Positions 1-6,777 of a DNA stretch of 13,146 nt are shown one piece after another. This stretch comes from CAZNAQ01 sp964585585 (GTDB lineage: Bacteria > Patescibacteriota > Patescibacteriia > Patescibacteriales > JAGXOH01). A program made the position numbers and the translations under genes. The stretch lies in assembly GCA_964585585.1 (NCBI GenBank), contig CAZPEL010000028.1, positions 1 through 13,146 on the forward strand, in the 5' to 3' direction. The first letter of the stretch is position 1, and each line of letters begins with the position of its first letter. The notes beneath the pieces are model-generated. The model had not been told where the DNA came from, ran no database searches, and saw nothing but the letters and a program-made list of their open reading frames with translations.

Positions 1-19
1 GTTCCCGTGTTCCCAAATA

Positions 20-55
20 AAACAACCCCGCCTCTAACGCGAAGCGGGGTTGTTT
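20..55 (-). terminator. Intrinsic terminator of the S-layer-like gene
   Basis: A perfect 12 bp stem (20-31 with 44-55, GC-rich at the loop end: CCCCGC/GCGGGG) encloses a 12 nt loop. On the minus strand the stem ends in TTGTTT and runs into TTATTT, giving the U-rich tail expected of an intrinsic terminator. It lies about 60 nt past the stop codon of the gene at 117-3575. Confidence 0.85.
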
Positions 56-60
56 ATTGG

Positions 61-117
61 TTCGCCTTTTATAAAAGGCGAATATGGAGTTACCTAACAA
101 GAATAATCTTGTTGGGT
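61..117 (-). repeat. Two extra hairpins in the 3' untranslated region
   Basis: Positions 61-82 form a perfect 22 bp palindrome (TTCGCCTTTT and its complement around a central AT). Positions 92-117 form an 11 bp stem with one G-T pair and loop 103-106; its outer pair reaches into the stop codon at 117-119. Neither has a T-run after it on the minus strand, so they look like 3' stabilising structures upstream of the terminator at 20-55, not terminators themselves. Confidence 0.6.
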
Positions 118-3100
118 TACCACTTCAAGGTATAGGTGCTGGAAGGCAATTTGTTAACCAAGCTACCACTAATACCACTGGTGGTGTCATCACCCCAGGA
201 GAATCCTTCCTCTAAGAGCTGAACAGTAGCAGAATTGGCGTCAGTGGCGCTAGATACAGTAACCACAAGTTGATAAGTCTTAGAGTCTCCGCTGGCAATA
301 GTTCCTTCACCACTATCAATAGTAGAAGTGGCTCCGGAGAAGCTAGCTACTGAATCGTCGTTGCTGTCTCTCAGGTCTATAGAGTCAATAGTAGCGTCAC
401 CGGCAGTACTGGTGGAGAACTTCATTGTCTCCAAGATGGCATCAGCCTCGTTGACACCTCCATCATTGGATACTGTGATATCCATAATGTAGTTCTCACC
501 ATTGGTTAAGGTGTCGGTGTCTCCGGCACTGGAAGATACGGTGATCTTGCTGTCATAAATGTTGAACAATTCACCGGTTTCCAGAGTAGGTGTTTTGTCG
601 GTCACACCGCTTGTGTTGTCGGATTCATAACTGTAACCGGTCAATTCAAGGTGGACATTTTCATCACCGGCAGCCAAATTGTCGACATCGTTAAGGTCGC
701 CCATGGCGCTTACCTTGACATCGTCGTCGGCATCCACTCTGATGTTGGTGTCAAAAACGAACACGCCTTGATTGGCGGTGTTGTCCACGTCACCGGAACT
801 TAAACTCAAACTGGTTACACCAGATTCATTTGTAGTAGCAGTAGGGTTGTCTTGGTAAGCAGTAATCTCAACTTCAGTGATATTGAAGCCGGTGTTATCA
901 GCTTCGAACTTCCAAGTACCCAGCTCTTGGTCAGTGGCTTCAGCCAACAAAATGTCGGCACTAGGGGTGGAAGCGTCTACTGTAGCAGTCAAAGAGCCTT
1001 CGGCCAAGGTCATGGTTTGACCGTTAGCTGACTTCTCAAAGGCTTCATCACTGGTAGCTCCTTCTCCTTCCACTTTCAAGTAAGTGGTGATTTGATTATC
1101 TCCGTCAAGCTTGGCTTGGGAGATATTGGAATCAATGGTCAGATAAACCTCCACAACCTTGTCGGCCTCAGCTTCCAAGGTCTCGCTAACGGAGAAAGTG
1201 GTGGTTCCGGAAGGACTGGTTACATAGTCCTCGCTGTTAACTTTTAAGTCCTCTATATCATCCATGGTCATTACATCTTCGCTTCCATCAGTAGTGGTAG
1301 CAAAGTCAAACCACACTTTGTAGTTGTCAATGTCCAAGGCCTCAGCTTCTCCGGCCTCAAGTAGGAATTTACCGACCATAATCTCCTCACCGGAAACAAC
1401 CTCTTTATCACCCAAGGTGGCATCTTTAACCACATCCGGGTTAGGTGTTCCCACAGTCATGGTGTTGCCGGTAGCTACACCACTGATTTCGCTGTAAGCA
1501 ATGTCATCACCAGCATCATCCTCGGCTTTAACATTAGTGTCAGTGTCAAAGTCGATTTCGGCATTGTAATCACCATCAGCGGCAGAATCAATAATATCTA
1601 CCTCAAGAGTTAACTCTTGAATTCCACTTACCTCGAAACTGTCATCAAACTCTACGTTGGCAACAGTTTCGGTTTCAGTAGTGGTGGATACATTGGTGGA
1701 CAAAATGTCTTCAGGTCCGGCCACTCTTTCACCATCAAGATAGACGGTCACATTCTCTAGGTATTGGTTCAGGCTTAGATCTTCCGCAGCTAATTTAAGT
1801 TGAGCGGTCATTTCAGTAATGGTGATAGGTTGATCTTCGGCTTTTATTTCGGCCTTCAAGAAAACCACATCATTAGCACCCTTGGCTTGATCGGAAGAAG
1901 AAGGGTTGTCATCGGCTTCTTCAATGGTCAAATTTCCGGTCTGGATTTCCATTGTAGCAGCATCGCCGTTTTCTGTAGTAAGGTCACCTGCTGCAGTTCC
2001 AACACCTACAAAGAAACCATAAGTTTGACCTTCACCGACCACATCTTCCAATTCATCCAACTGGAATTCCACATTCTCAGTAGCTCCGCTAACAATGTTG
2101 GCCTTAAGGGTGAAATCCTCATTCTCATCTTCTTCGATGAGGTAAGGTTCGTCAAATTGCAAGGCCACAGTATCATCACTGGCGGACTCTAATTCCGCCA
2201 CAACCTCACCATTGGCATACAATTTGTAATTCTCGAGGTCGGTGGCATCAGCAGTACCTTCATTGGTCAAGGTGACTCCTTGGATGGCCACATCCTCTCT
2301 CACGGCCGCCAAGTTAAATTCGGCTACATCCTTTTCTTCTTCTCCAACTTTAACATCAGCGCCTATATCCTTTAGATCAAAGGTTAAGGCACCAGCAGGG
2401 ATGGAGCTAAAGCTCATCAAGTTACCTTGAACCGGAAAACTTCCGGATACTGAAGCGCCGTTGGTAGCCACATCGCTGGCTTCATCGATCTTAAAACCGT
2501 GATTACCATCAGCACTTTCCTCAGCTCCTCCGTCTACGGTAGCTCTAATGGTCAAGGTTTTGGTTTCACCGGCCGGAACAACATAATCAACGTTAGTAAA
2601 TTCGGCCAGGTCATCATTGGAAATGTTCTCGCCATCTCCAACTTTGGTCATACCTTCATACAGGTAAACCTTCCCCAACTCTGTTTCCTCTCCAACTCCG
2701 AATCTGGTTACTGTCAGATCTTCAACGGTAACATCTCCGTCATTGGAAGCTGTCAAATTAACAGTAGTAAAAGGAGCTTTGGCAGCGCCGGTAGGAATAG
2801 TGGCACTAGCTGGAGTATTGTTGGACAAAGCAACAGTCAAGCCGCTGCCTACCGGTCCGGTTTGGCCATTGTCCCCGCTGGTAGCGGTTTGGGCAGTGTC
2901 GATCAAGGCCTCTTCGGCGCCGGTAATGGGATCACCCATGGAGGGTAATTCGTAATCGGCAGGGGCGTCGATTACATTGTCCCATTGGAAACGATTGGCC
3001 TCAAAAGCGGCTTCGTCGTCAATGGCTCTGGCTCCGTCCTCGGTGATGTAATATACCTCGCCGTCAACGTTCACCAAGCTACCTTGAGGATATTCAGCGC

Positions 3101-3575
3101 CGCTAACTTCTTCTTCGCTTTGGGTGTAGTTCACGAAGAAAGCATCGGGAACATCAACCACTCGGTCGGCCCAATCCTCTCCGTAAAGAGTGGAGGCGGT
3201 GTCCTCATCCGCAATGTGGACCAATTTGCCGCCGTCTTCCACGGCATACACCTTGGGATCGGTGGTGATCTTAACTAAGTTGGTTCCCGGTCTCATAGTG
3301 ACGTTTCCTCCGATAGGAATGGATTCCAATTCGCTTTGCGGAATGGTCACCACTCCGGAGAAGTCACTGTACCAGGAGAAATATGTAGTAGAATTAGGGA
3401 AAACATATCTCTTGCCGTTGTCAGCGTAATAATAAACGGAAGATAGACCGTCCATTTTGATCAAGTCGCCGGATTCATAATCGGTGGCGGCTTGAGCCGG
3501 GGCTGTCATGACGCTCATGGACAACACGGTCATCACCATTACGCTGAACGTAATCGCTTTTCTAATTTTGTTCAT
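117..3575 (-). CDS. S-layer-like exported surface protein with repeated beta domains
   Basis: 1152 residues. Residues 1-29 are a signal peptide (MNKIRKAITFSVMVMTVLSM... ending APAQAA). Residues about 33-220 contain three loosely repeated modules with the signature YYYADNGKRYVFP, VYAVEDGGKLVHI and VYYITEDGARAI, a pattern I know from Patescibacteria surface proteins. Residues about 240-1152 are Thr/Ser/Asp/Glu-rich Ig-like beta segments such as VTVEDLTVTRFGVG and VAIQGVTLTNEG. The protein is very acidic with almost no cysteine, ends in TYTLKW, and has no LPXTG motif or C-terminal membrane helix. Length, composition and one-gene unit with its own terminator fit the main surface-layer subunit; that role is inferred. 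The ATG at 3575 is the only start that gives an intact signal peptide. No Shine-Dalgarno is evident, and the leader upstream is heavily structured. Confidence 0.85.
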   Translation of the reverse strand: MNKIRKAITFSVMVMTVLSMSVMTAPAQAATDYESGDLIKMDGLSSVYYYADNGKRYVFPNSTTYFSWYSDFSGVVTIPQSELESIPIGGNVTMRPGTNLVKITTDPKVYAVEDGGKLVHIADEDTASTLYGEDWADRVVDVPDAFFVNYTQSEEEVSGAEYPQGSLVNVDGEVYYITEDGARAIDDEAAFEANRFQWDNVIDAPADYELPSMGDPITGAEEALIDTAQTATSGDNGQTGPVGSGLTVALSNNTPASATIPTGAAKAPFTTVNLTASNDGDVTVEDLTVTRFGVGEETELGKVYLYEGMTKVGDGENISNDDLAEFTNVDYVVPAGETKTLTIRATVDGGAEESADGNHGFKIDEASDVATNGASVSGSFPVQGNLMSFSSIPAGALTFDLKDIGADVKVGEEEKDVAEFNLAAVREDVAIQGVTLTNEGTADATDLENYKLYANGEVVAELESASDDTVALQFDEPYLIEEDENEDFTLKANIVSGATENVEFQLDELEDVVGEGQTYGFFVGVGTAAGDLTTENGDAATMEIQTGNLTIEEADDNPSSSDQAKGANDVVFLKAEIKAEDQPITITEMTAQLKLAAEDLSLNQYLENVTVYLDGERVAGPEDILSTNVSTTTETETVANVEFDDSFEVSGIQELTLEVDIIDSAADGDYNAEIDFDTDTNVKAEDDAGDDIAYSEISGVATGNTMTVGTPNPDVVKDATLGDKEVVSGEEIMVGKFLLEAGEAEALDIDNYKVWFDFATTTDGSEDVMTMDDIEDLKVNSEDYVTSPSGTTTFSVSETLEAEADKVVEVYLTIDSNISQAKLDGDNQITTYLKVEGEGATSDEAFEKSANGQTMTLAEGSLTATVDASTPSADILLAEATDQELGTWKFEADNTGFNITEVEITAYQDNPTATTNESGVTSLSLSSGDVDNTANQGVFVFDTNIRVDADDDVKVSAMGDLNDVDNLAAGDENVHLELTGYSYESDNTSGVTDKTPTLETGELFNIYDSKITVSSSAGDTDTLTNGENYIMDITVSNDGGVNEADAILETMKFSTSTAGDATIDSIDLRDSNDDSVASFSGATSTIDSGEGTIASGDSKTYQLVVTVSSATDANSATVQLLEEGFSWGDDTTSGISGSLVNKLPSSTYTLKW

Positions 3576-3596
3576 AAGTAATTTTTCTTGACCCAG

Positions 3597-3718
3597 TTAA
3601 ATTTATTCATGCGATAAATTTAACGAAGGTCGGTTAAATTTATTAGGGTCCATCCTCGTCCCGCGAAGCTTCAAAAGAAGCGAAGTGGGACCTTGCGGTG
3701 AATCGCTAATAAATTTAA
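3597..3718 (-). repeat. Nested inverted repeats, probable structured leader of the S-layer gene
   Basis: The word TTAAATTTAT or its complement occurs four times. It builds a 10 bp inverted repeat 3597-3606/3614-3623 (7 nt loop) and a perfect 13 bp inverted repeat 3634-3646/3706-3718. Inside the latter, 3658-3691 forms a hairpin (GTCCC...GCTTC, AAAA loop, complementary arm with an internal bulge). Everything lies 20-145 nt upstream of the S-layer ATG on the same strand, so it would be the 5' leader if transcription starts beyond 3720. A leader role (mRNA stability or translation control) is inferred. Confidence 0.5.
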
Positions 3719-3772
3719 ATCGCTTTTTGAGTTAGATCCGGTCCGCCGAGCAAATCAACTGGAATCCCATTC

Positions 3773-4000
3773 CCCCGCCCCTATTACACACTAACAGCCA
3801 CGGGCTGGCCGACTTAAAGCCGGGGTGTTTGGGGATTTGGAAAGTAAATTTGCATGGGAAAACTTACTCCCGCTCCACTATTTGGCTTAAGGTGAACCCC
3901 TCCTGGCCTCCCCTTGTTAAGGGGAGGAACCTTCTATCTCTCCCCTTTCCAAGGGGAGATTGAGAGGGGTTTCGCCTCTTAATGCGCAATAGGGGCGGGG
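3773..4000. repeat. Long-range 13 bp inverted repeat
   Basis: CCCCGCCCCTATT at 3773-3785 is exactly complementary to AATAGGGGCGGGG at 3988-4000. The 228 bp unit could fold as one closed RNA domain, or it could mark the ends of an inserted element. No coding capacity is seen inside, and I see no obvious direct repeat at the edges. Confidence 0.5.
3895..3971. repeat. 77 bp cloverleaf-like palindromic element (MITE/REP type)
   Basis: The outer arms AACCCCTC (3895-3902) and GAGGGGTT (3964-3971) enclose two hairpins of 9 bp with 3 nt loops: CCTCCCCTT/AAGGGGAGG (3907-3927) and TCTCCCCTT/AAGGGGAGA (3939-3959). From memory, elements of this shape and near-identical wording are dispersed in intergenic regions of many bacterial genomes, including CPR. 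It has no coding sequence, so it would be non-autonomous. Confidence 0.6.
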
Positions 4001-4125
4001 TAAAAATTTTGCTGATTTACCCGCGCGGATTGCTCCGCGATCTGTTTCTCAAAAAGCTCGGATTTAAGTTTTTAAGTACTCTCTAACCCATCCTATTTAA
4101 AGGATTCGACCTTTAAGGGGTTAGG

Positions 4126-4150
4126 TTCCGCCTGAATAGGCGGAATTTTT
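4126..4150 (+). terminator. Hairpin with T-run on the plus strand (possible terminator)
   Basis: TTCCGCCT (4126-4133), GAAT loop, AGGCGGAA (4138-4145), then five T. The T-run makes this terminator-like only for plus-strand transcription, yet no plus-strand gene precedes it. On the minus strand, downstream of the DUF5667 gene, it lacks a U tail. A second hairpin, CCGGAAA/TTTCCGG at 4154-4174, is also without a tail. Confidence 0.3.
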
Positions 4151-4195
4151 GACCCGGAAACCAAAAATTTCCGGAGCAAAAATCCCACCTGATCC

Positions 4196-5407
4196 TTAGT
4201 TTTGTTGGGTGGTGGAAGCGGTGGTGGAAGCTGTCTCCCCGCCTTCTTGGGTGGAGGTTGCTTCCTCAGAGACCCCTTTAACCTCTCCGGCGGATTCGGA
4301 GTCGTCTTGGTTATCTTGAGTTTGCGAATCTTGGGATTCAATAACGCTCATAAATTCATCCAAAGTCTCCCGAACCTTTTCATATTCACCCTGCTTAAAC
4401 AATTTTTCGGCCCGAGTTATCAATTCGCTCAATTTATCGCCGTCATGATCCTCGGAACTCATTATCTTCTCAGCGCTTTTCAGCTTCTCCGAAACATCAT
4501 TATCAAGACTGGATGTGGCCCGAGTAGTGGTGGAGGTTGTTTCTCCGGAAGTGGTTCCTTTCTCGGTGCTTGTGGTCTCAAGATCATCGGAAACATTTTC
4601 TTCCTGCTGTTGCTCCTCTTCTGGAGAATCATAAATCTCCACTCCTCTATCTTTTTGAGCGGAATCCACAATGGAAAACTTCTCCCCCTCTTGAGAATTT
4701 TCTTCACTCGCCTGTTCTTTATTACTATCTTTCTCTCCGGAGCTGTTGCCGTCTTGTTCTTCCGAAACCTGGGTCGCATCCACATCCTGTTTCGGTTCCT
4801 TTTGTCTGTTATTTTGTTTTTGTTGTTCCCGGTCTTTTTTGTCTTGATCATCCTTCTCCTCTGTGGCCTTCATCTCCTCCAATTGCATTTTAACAGAATT
4901 GATATTCTCTTTAAAATCCCGGGAAAGTTTCTTTTTTTCTTCCGGATTTTGATCGCCCCGGTATTCCGGACCGCTCAAAACCTCGGAAATATCCTTGGCA
5001 TGATTACTGGCGAACTTAATACCCATTTTGGTCTTTTTATCCTCATTGAAAGTGGCGGCCAACCGGGCCTTTTCTTTGATGATCCGGGCAAAATAGAAAG
5101 GGCTGTCCGGCTTGGCGTTATCAGTGGCATTAACGGTCACCACTCCTCCGGCCAAAATCAAAAGCACCACAGCGCCAACCATAAAAGCGGGTTGTGGTAC
5201 TTGTTTTATTTTCTTGGGATTTAATTTTTTGCAGAATTCAAAAAACCGGCTGTAAAATTTTTCCTTGGAAGAAGCCAAATCGGCGTAATTGAACTTTTCC
5301 GAAGATACTTTCTGCCATAATACATTTCGAAATTCCTTCTTCCATTTTGAATCCGCCTCTATCCGCTGTAGCTGCTTTAATTTTTTAGCCAGTTCTTTTT
5401 CGGTCAT
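4196..5407 (-). CDS. DUF5667-type single-pass membrane protein, probable partner of the ECF sigma factor
   Basis: 403 residues. Residues 1-70 are a basic, helical, presumably cytoplasmic segment. Residues about 73-93 (PAFMVGAVVLLILAGGVV) are one membrane helix. Residues about 98-150 (KPDSPFYFARIIKEKARLAATF... ASNHAKDISEVL) match the DUF5667 pattern of an extracytoplasmic helical domain. A long Glu/Gln/Ser/Thr low-complexity stretch follows, then a helical segment at about 298-356 (ITRAEKLFKQGEYEKVRETLDEF) and another Ser/Thr-rich tail. It lies 82 bp behind the sigma gene with no terminator between, so co-transcription is likely. Topology and position suggest an anti-sigma-like or envelope-sensing role; no classical zinc anti-sigma HxxxCxxC motif is present, so this is inference. 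No Shine-Dalgarno is visible before the ATG. Confidence 0.8.
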   Translation of the reverse strand: MTEKELAKKLKQLQRIEADSKWKKEFRNVLWQKVSSEKFNYADLASSKEKFYSRFFEFCKKLNPKKIKQVPQPAFMVGAVVLLILAGGVVTVNATDNAKPDSPFYFARIIKEKARLAATFNEDKKTKMGIKFASNHAKDISEVLSGPEYRGDQNPEEKKKLSRDFKENINSVKMQLEEMKATEEKDDQDKKDREQQKQNNRQKEPKQDVDATQVSEEQDGNSSGEKDSNKEQASEENSQEGEKFSIVDSAQKDRGVEIYDSPEEEQQQEENVSDDLETTSTEKGTTSGETTSTTTRATSSLDNDVSEKLKSAEKIMSSEDHDGDKLSELITRAEKLFKQGEYEKVRETLDEFMSVIESQDSQTQDNQDDSESAGEVKGVSEEATSTQEGGETASTTASTTQQN

Positions 5408-5416
5408 ATAATTTAA

Positions 5417-5448
5417 ATTGCTCTATTGTTCTATTGCTAAATTGTTGA
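5417..5448. repeat. Four tandem imperfect octamers before the DUF5667 gene
   Basis: ATTG recurs at 5417, 5425, 5433 and 5441, giving an exact 8 bp period (ATTGCTCT, ATTGTTCT, ATTGCTAA, ATTGTTGA). It lies in the 82 bp spacer of the sigma/DUF5667 pair, starting 10 bp upstream of the latter's ATG. Confidence 0.6.
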
Positions 5449-5489
5449 TTGGGTTGTGTGCTTATGTCCGGGTCGTTCGGATGATATTA

Positions 5490-6080
5490 TTATTCTTTCT
5501 CCAATAGTTCTTTTAGGGTTTTTAGGGCGCGGTGGGTTAGGACCCTGGCGCTGTTCTTGGAGCGTCCGGTGATCCGGGCTATCTCGGAGAAATCCAGTTC
5601 GTTGATATATTTCAAAATGATAACTTCCCGGTATTCGTCCTTTAACTCTTCCAATTTGCTCTTAACAGTCTCTATGTCAAAGTTGATCTCCGCTTCTTTT
5701 ATTACATCCTGACCCTCGTCCACAATGTCGATATGAATATTATCATTATCTATTTGCACATGGGTCCCGCTCTTGTCCTGCCGGTAATGATCTATCACGC
5801 AATTCCGGGCGACCATATAGACAAAGGATCTCAAGGATTTGGCATCCTTTAACTTGTCCTCTTGGATGTAATTCCAAGTTTTTAAGAATACATTAGCGGT
5901 TATGTCCCGGGCTTCTTCGGTCTTGCCTATCTTGAAATATATGAAGCGATAAATGTCGTCCACATATTTTTCATATATTTTTATAAAAGCTTCTTCATCC
6001 TTTTTTCTGGCTTTCCAGAGAAGCGCCCGGTCCCTGCCCTTGTCCAAAAAATTATTAGAGATCTTTTTATTATTCTTCAT
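5490..6080 (-). CDS. ECF-type RNA polymerase sigma factor (sigma-70 family)
   Basis: 196 residues, the usual ECF length. Sigma region 2 covers about residues 29-100: DEEAFIKIYEKYVDDIYRFI, then RDITANVFLKTW and SFVYMVARNCVIDHYR. A short acidic linker (about 105-132) replaces region 3. Sigma region 4 covers about 138-192, with ELKDEYREVIILKYINELDF and the helix-turn-helix FSEIARITGRSKNSARVLTHRAL that should contact the -35 element. It redirects RNA polymerase to a specific promoter set. It heads an operon with the DUF5667 membrane protein, the common arrangement of a sigma factor with a membrane regulator. The ATG at 6080 has no Shine-Dalgarno. A TATAAA (6098-6103, minus) lies 17 nt upstream, and an inverted repeat (6120-6142) sits around the expected -35 region, which would suit autoregulation. 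Confidence 0.93.
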   Translation of the reverse strand: MKNNKKISNNFLDKGRDRALLWKARKKDEEAFIKIYEKYVDDIYRFIYFKIGKTEEARDITANVFLKTWNYIQEDKLKDAKSLRSFVYMVARNCVIDHYRQDKSGTHVQIDNDNIHIDIVDEGQDVIKEAEINFDIETVKSKLEELKDEYREVIILKYINELDFSEIARITGRSKNSARVLTHRALKTLKELLEKE

Positions 6081-6119
6081 TTTGGGCGTTCTATTTATTT
6101 ATACGAAATAAGAAAAAAA

Positions 6120-6142
6120 ATATTACAGTAATCTTGTAATAT
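6120..6142. promoter_or_regulatory. Operator-like inverted repeat upstream of the sigma gene
   Basis: ATATTACA (6120-6127) and TGTAATAT (6135-6142) are exact complements separated by 7 nt. They are bracketed by A8/T7 runs (6113-6120 and 6156-6162) that are also complementary. The repeat lies about 40-60 nt upstream of the sigma ATG. A protein operator or a leader hairpin are both possible. Confidence 0.4.
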
Positions 6143-6265
6143 GCTTACCGGAATATTTTTTTATTCATTTAACCTCTCGCTCAATTCAAAAATCAGAGGA
6201 TTTTTTCCTCGGCGTGTATATAATATTATCATACATATACAGGAAATCAAGAAGCCCATCGAGGC

Positions 6266-6360
6266 AAGCACCAAATTACAAATTTTGAAAATTGATTATT
6301 ATAATTTGGTGCTTATTTGATCATTGGTGCGTGGAATTTGGTGCTTATCCCGATTGGTGC
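6266..6360. repeat. Cluster of TTGGTGC direct and inverted repeats
   Basis: AAGCACCAAATTA (6266-6278) is the exact complement of TAATTTGGTGCTT (6302-6314), a 13 bp inverted repeat with a 23 nt loop. The core TTGGTGC recurs near 6325, 6339 and 6355, so the core occurs five times in 95 bp counting both strands. Binding-site cluster or structured RNA cannot be told apart by eye. Confidence 0.5.
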
Positions 6361-6444
6361 TTTGTGTCAGAGGAGGTGGTATCCAAAATGTGGTTGAACT
6401 TATCCAGAGCGCAACTGCGCCCAAAAAAATATCTTCTTATTCTT

Positions 6445-6492
6445 AATTCCATATTCCAAATTCAAAATTCCATATTCCAAATTCAAAATTCT
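6445..6492. repeat. 21 bp tandem repeat, two and a part copies
   Basis: The unit AATTCCATATTCCAAATTCA plus one A starts at 6445 and 6466, with a partial third copy at 6487. AT-rich wording of this sort is common in gene-free DNA. Because 21 is a multiple of three, it keeps a frame open (IFQIQNS twice), which probably explains the spurious open frame here. Confidence 0.7.
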
Positions 6493-6559
6493 ATCACATC
6501 TTGCATTTTTTCCAATTTTATGAGAGGATATTTTTAAAAACGAAGCTCTTCCTTGAGAT

Positions 6560-6746
6560 AAGTCCAAGGATTCGTGGACTTTAATCAAGGAATCAGATCT
6601 TAAAAAAGGACTTAAGTCCAAGGATTCCTGGACTTTCGTGGAAAAATACAACGGGTATTTCTTAACGAAAGTCCAGGAATTCGTGGACTTTCATTTTCCA
6701 AAAAACCATTATTTTTCTTACGAAAGTCCAAGGATTCGTGGACTTT
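6560..6746. repeat. Array of four phased 23 bp palindromes upstream of the HTH gene
   Basis: Copies at 6560-6582, 6614-6636, 6669-6691 and 6724-6746 all read AAGTCCA-N8-TGGACTTT. The N8 centres are AGGATTCG, AGGATTCC, GGAATTCG and AGGATTCG, so copies 1 and 4 are identical over 23 bp and the others differ by one or two bases. Start-to-start spacing is 54, 55 and 55 bp; the intervening 31-32 bp are unrelated. The HTH gene's ATG (6778) falls 54 bp after copy 4. In copy 4 the arms extend to 10 bp (CGAAAGTCCA/TGGACTTTCG). Best reading: an operator/iteron-type binding array for a DNA-binding protein, likely the adjacent HTH protein; tandem RNA hairpins are the alternative. Confidence 0.8.
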
Positions 6747-6767
6747 CGTAGAATTATTTTTTAAACT
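6739..6767 (+). promoter_or_regulatory. Candidate promoter of the HTH gene inside palindrome copy 4
   Basis: TGGACT (6739-6744; 4 of 6 to TTGACA) and TAAACT (6762-6767; 4 of 6 to TATAAT) are 17 bp apart. Transcription would begin just before the ATG at 6778, fitting a leaderless or near-leaderless message, since no Shine-Dalgarno is present. The -35 would be the right arm of copy 4, so a bound protein would block it. Confidence 0.3.
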
Positions 6768-6777
6768 ATCAAAATTC

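Larger units (their letters stand above)
3576..4195. other. 620 bp gene-free gap rich in inverted repeats
   Basis: No convincing reading frame is present. From left to right it holds the AT-rich leader repeats of the S-layer gene (3597-3718), a long-range inverted repeat (3773-4000) enclosing a cloverleaf-like palindromic element (3895-3971), a small hairpin at 4024-4039 (CGCGGA/TCCGCG) and two hairpins behind the DUF5667 gene (4126-4150 and 4154-4174). I see no clear -35/-10 pair for the S-layer gene. Confidence 0.6.
6081..6777. other. 697 bp divergent gap between sigma operon and HTH gene, packed with repeats
   Basis: It contains, in order, the inverted repeat upstream of the sigma gene (6120-6142), an AT-rich stretch with TATAATATTATC (6219-6230), GGTGC repeats (6266-6360), a strong AGGAGG (6371-6376) before a doubtful 49-codon frame starting at ATG 6388, a 21 bp tandem repeat (6445-6492) and the phased palindromes (6560-6746). 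I see no RNA gene or convincing protein gene. Confidence 0.6.

Noticed and set aside
1800..3429. Several plus-strand frames antisense to the S-layer gene
   Set aside because: They are shadows of a long, compositionally biased coding sequence; the minus frame has signal peptide and domain structure.
4202..5224. 340-codon plus-strand open frame
   Set aside because: It is antisense to the DUF5667 gene, arises from its Glu/Ser/Thr-rich codons and reads as improbable Leu/Phe/Gly-rich protein.
6400..6651. 83-codon minus-strand open frame across the palindromes
   Set aside because: It consists of translated repeats (ESLDLS twice, EYGILNL) and has no ribosome binding site.
6560..6746. CRISPR array (23 bp repeats, 31-32 bp spacers)
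   Set aside because: Repeats differ from one another, are short and strongly palindromic, only four copies exist, no leader or cas gene is nearby, and the array abuts an HTH gene. An operator-like array fits better.
6250..6777. Replication origin (AT-rich, repeats, TTATCCAGA at about 6401-6409 and TTATCCCGA at about 6344-6352)
   Set aside because: Only two imperfect DnaA-box-like words, and no dnaA, dnaN or rep gene in the window.
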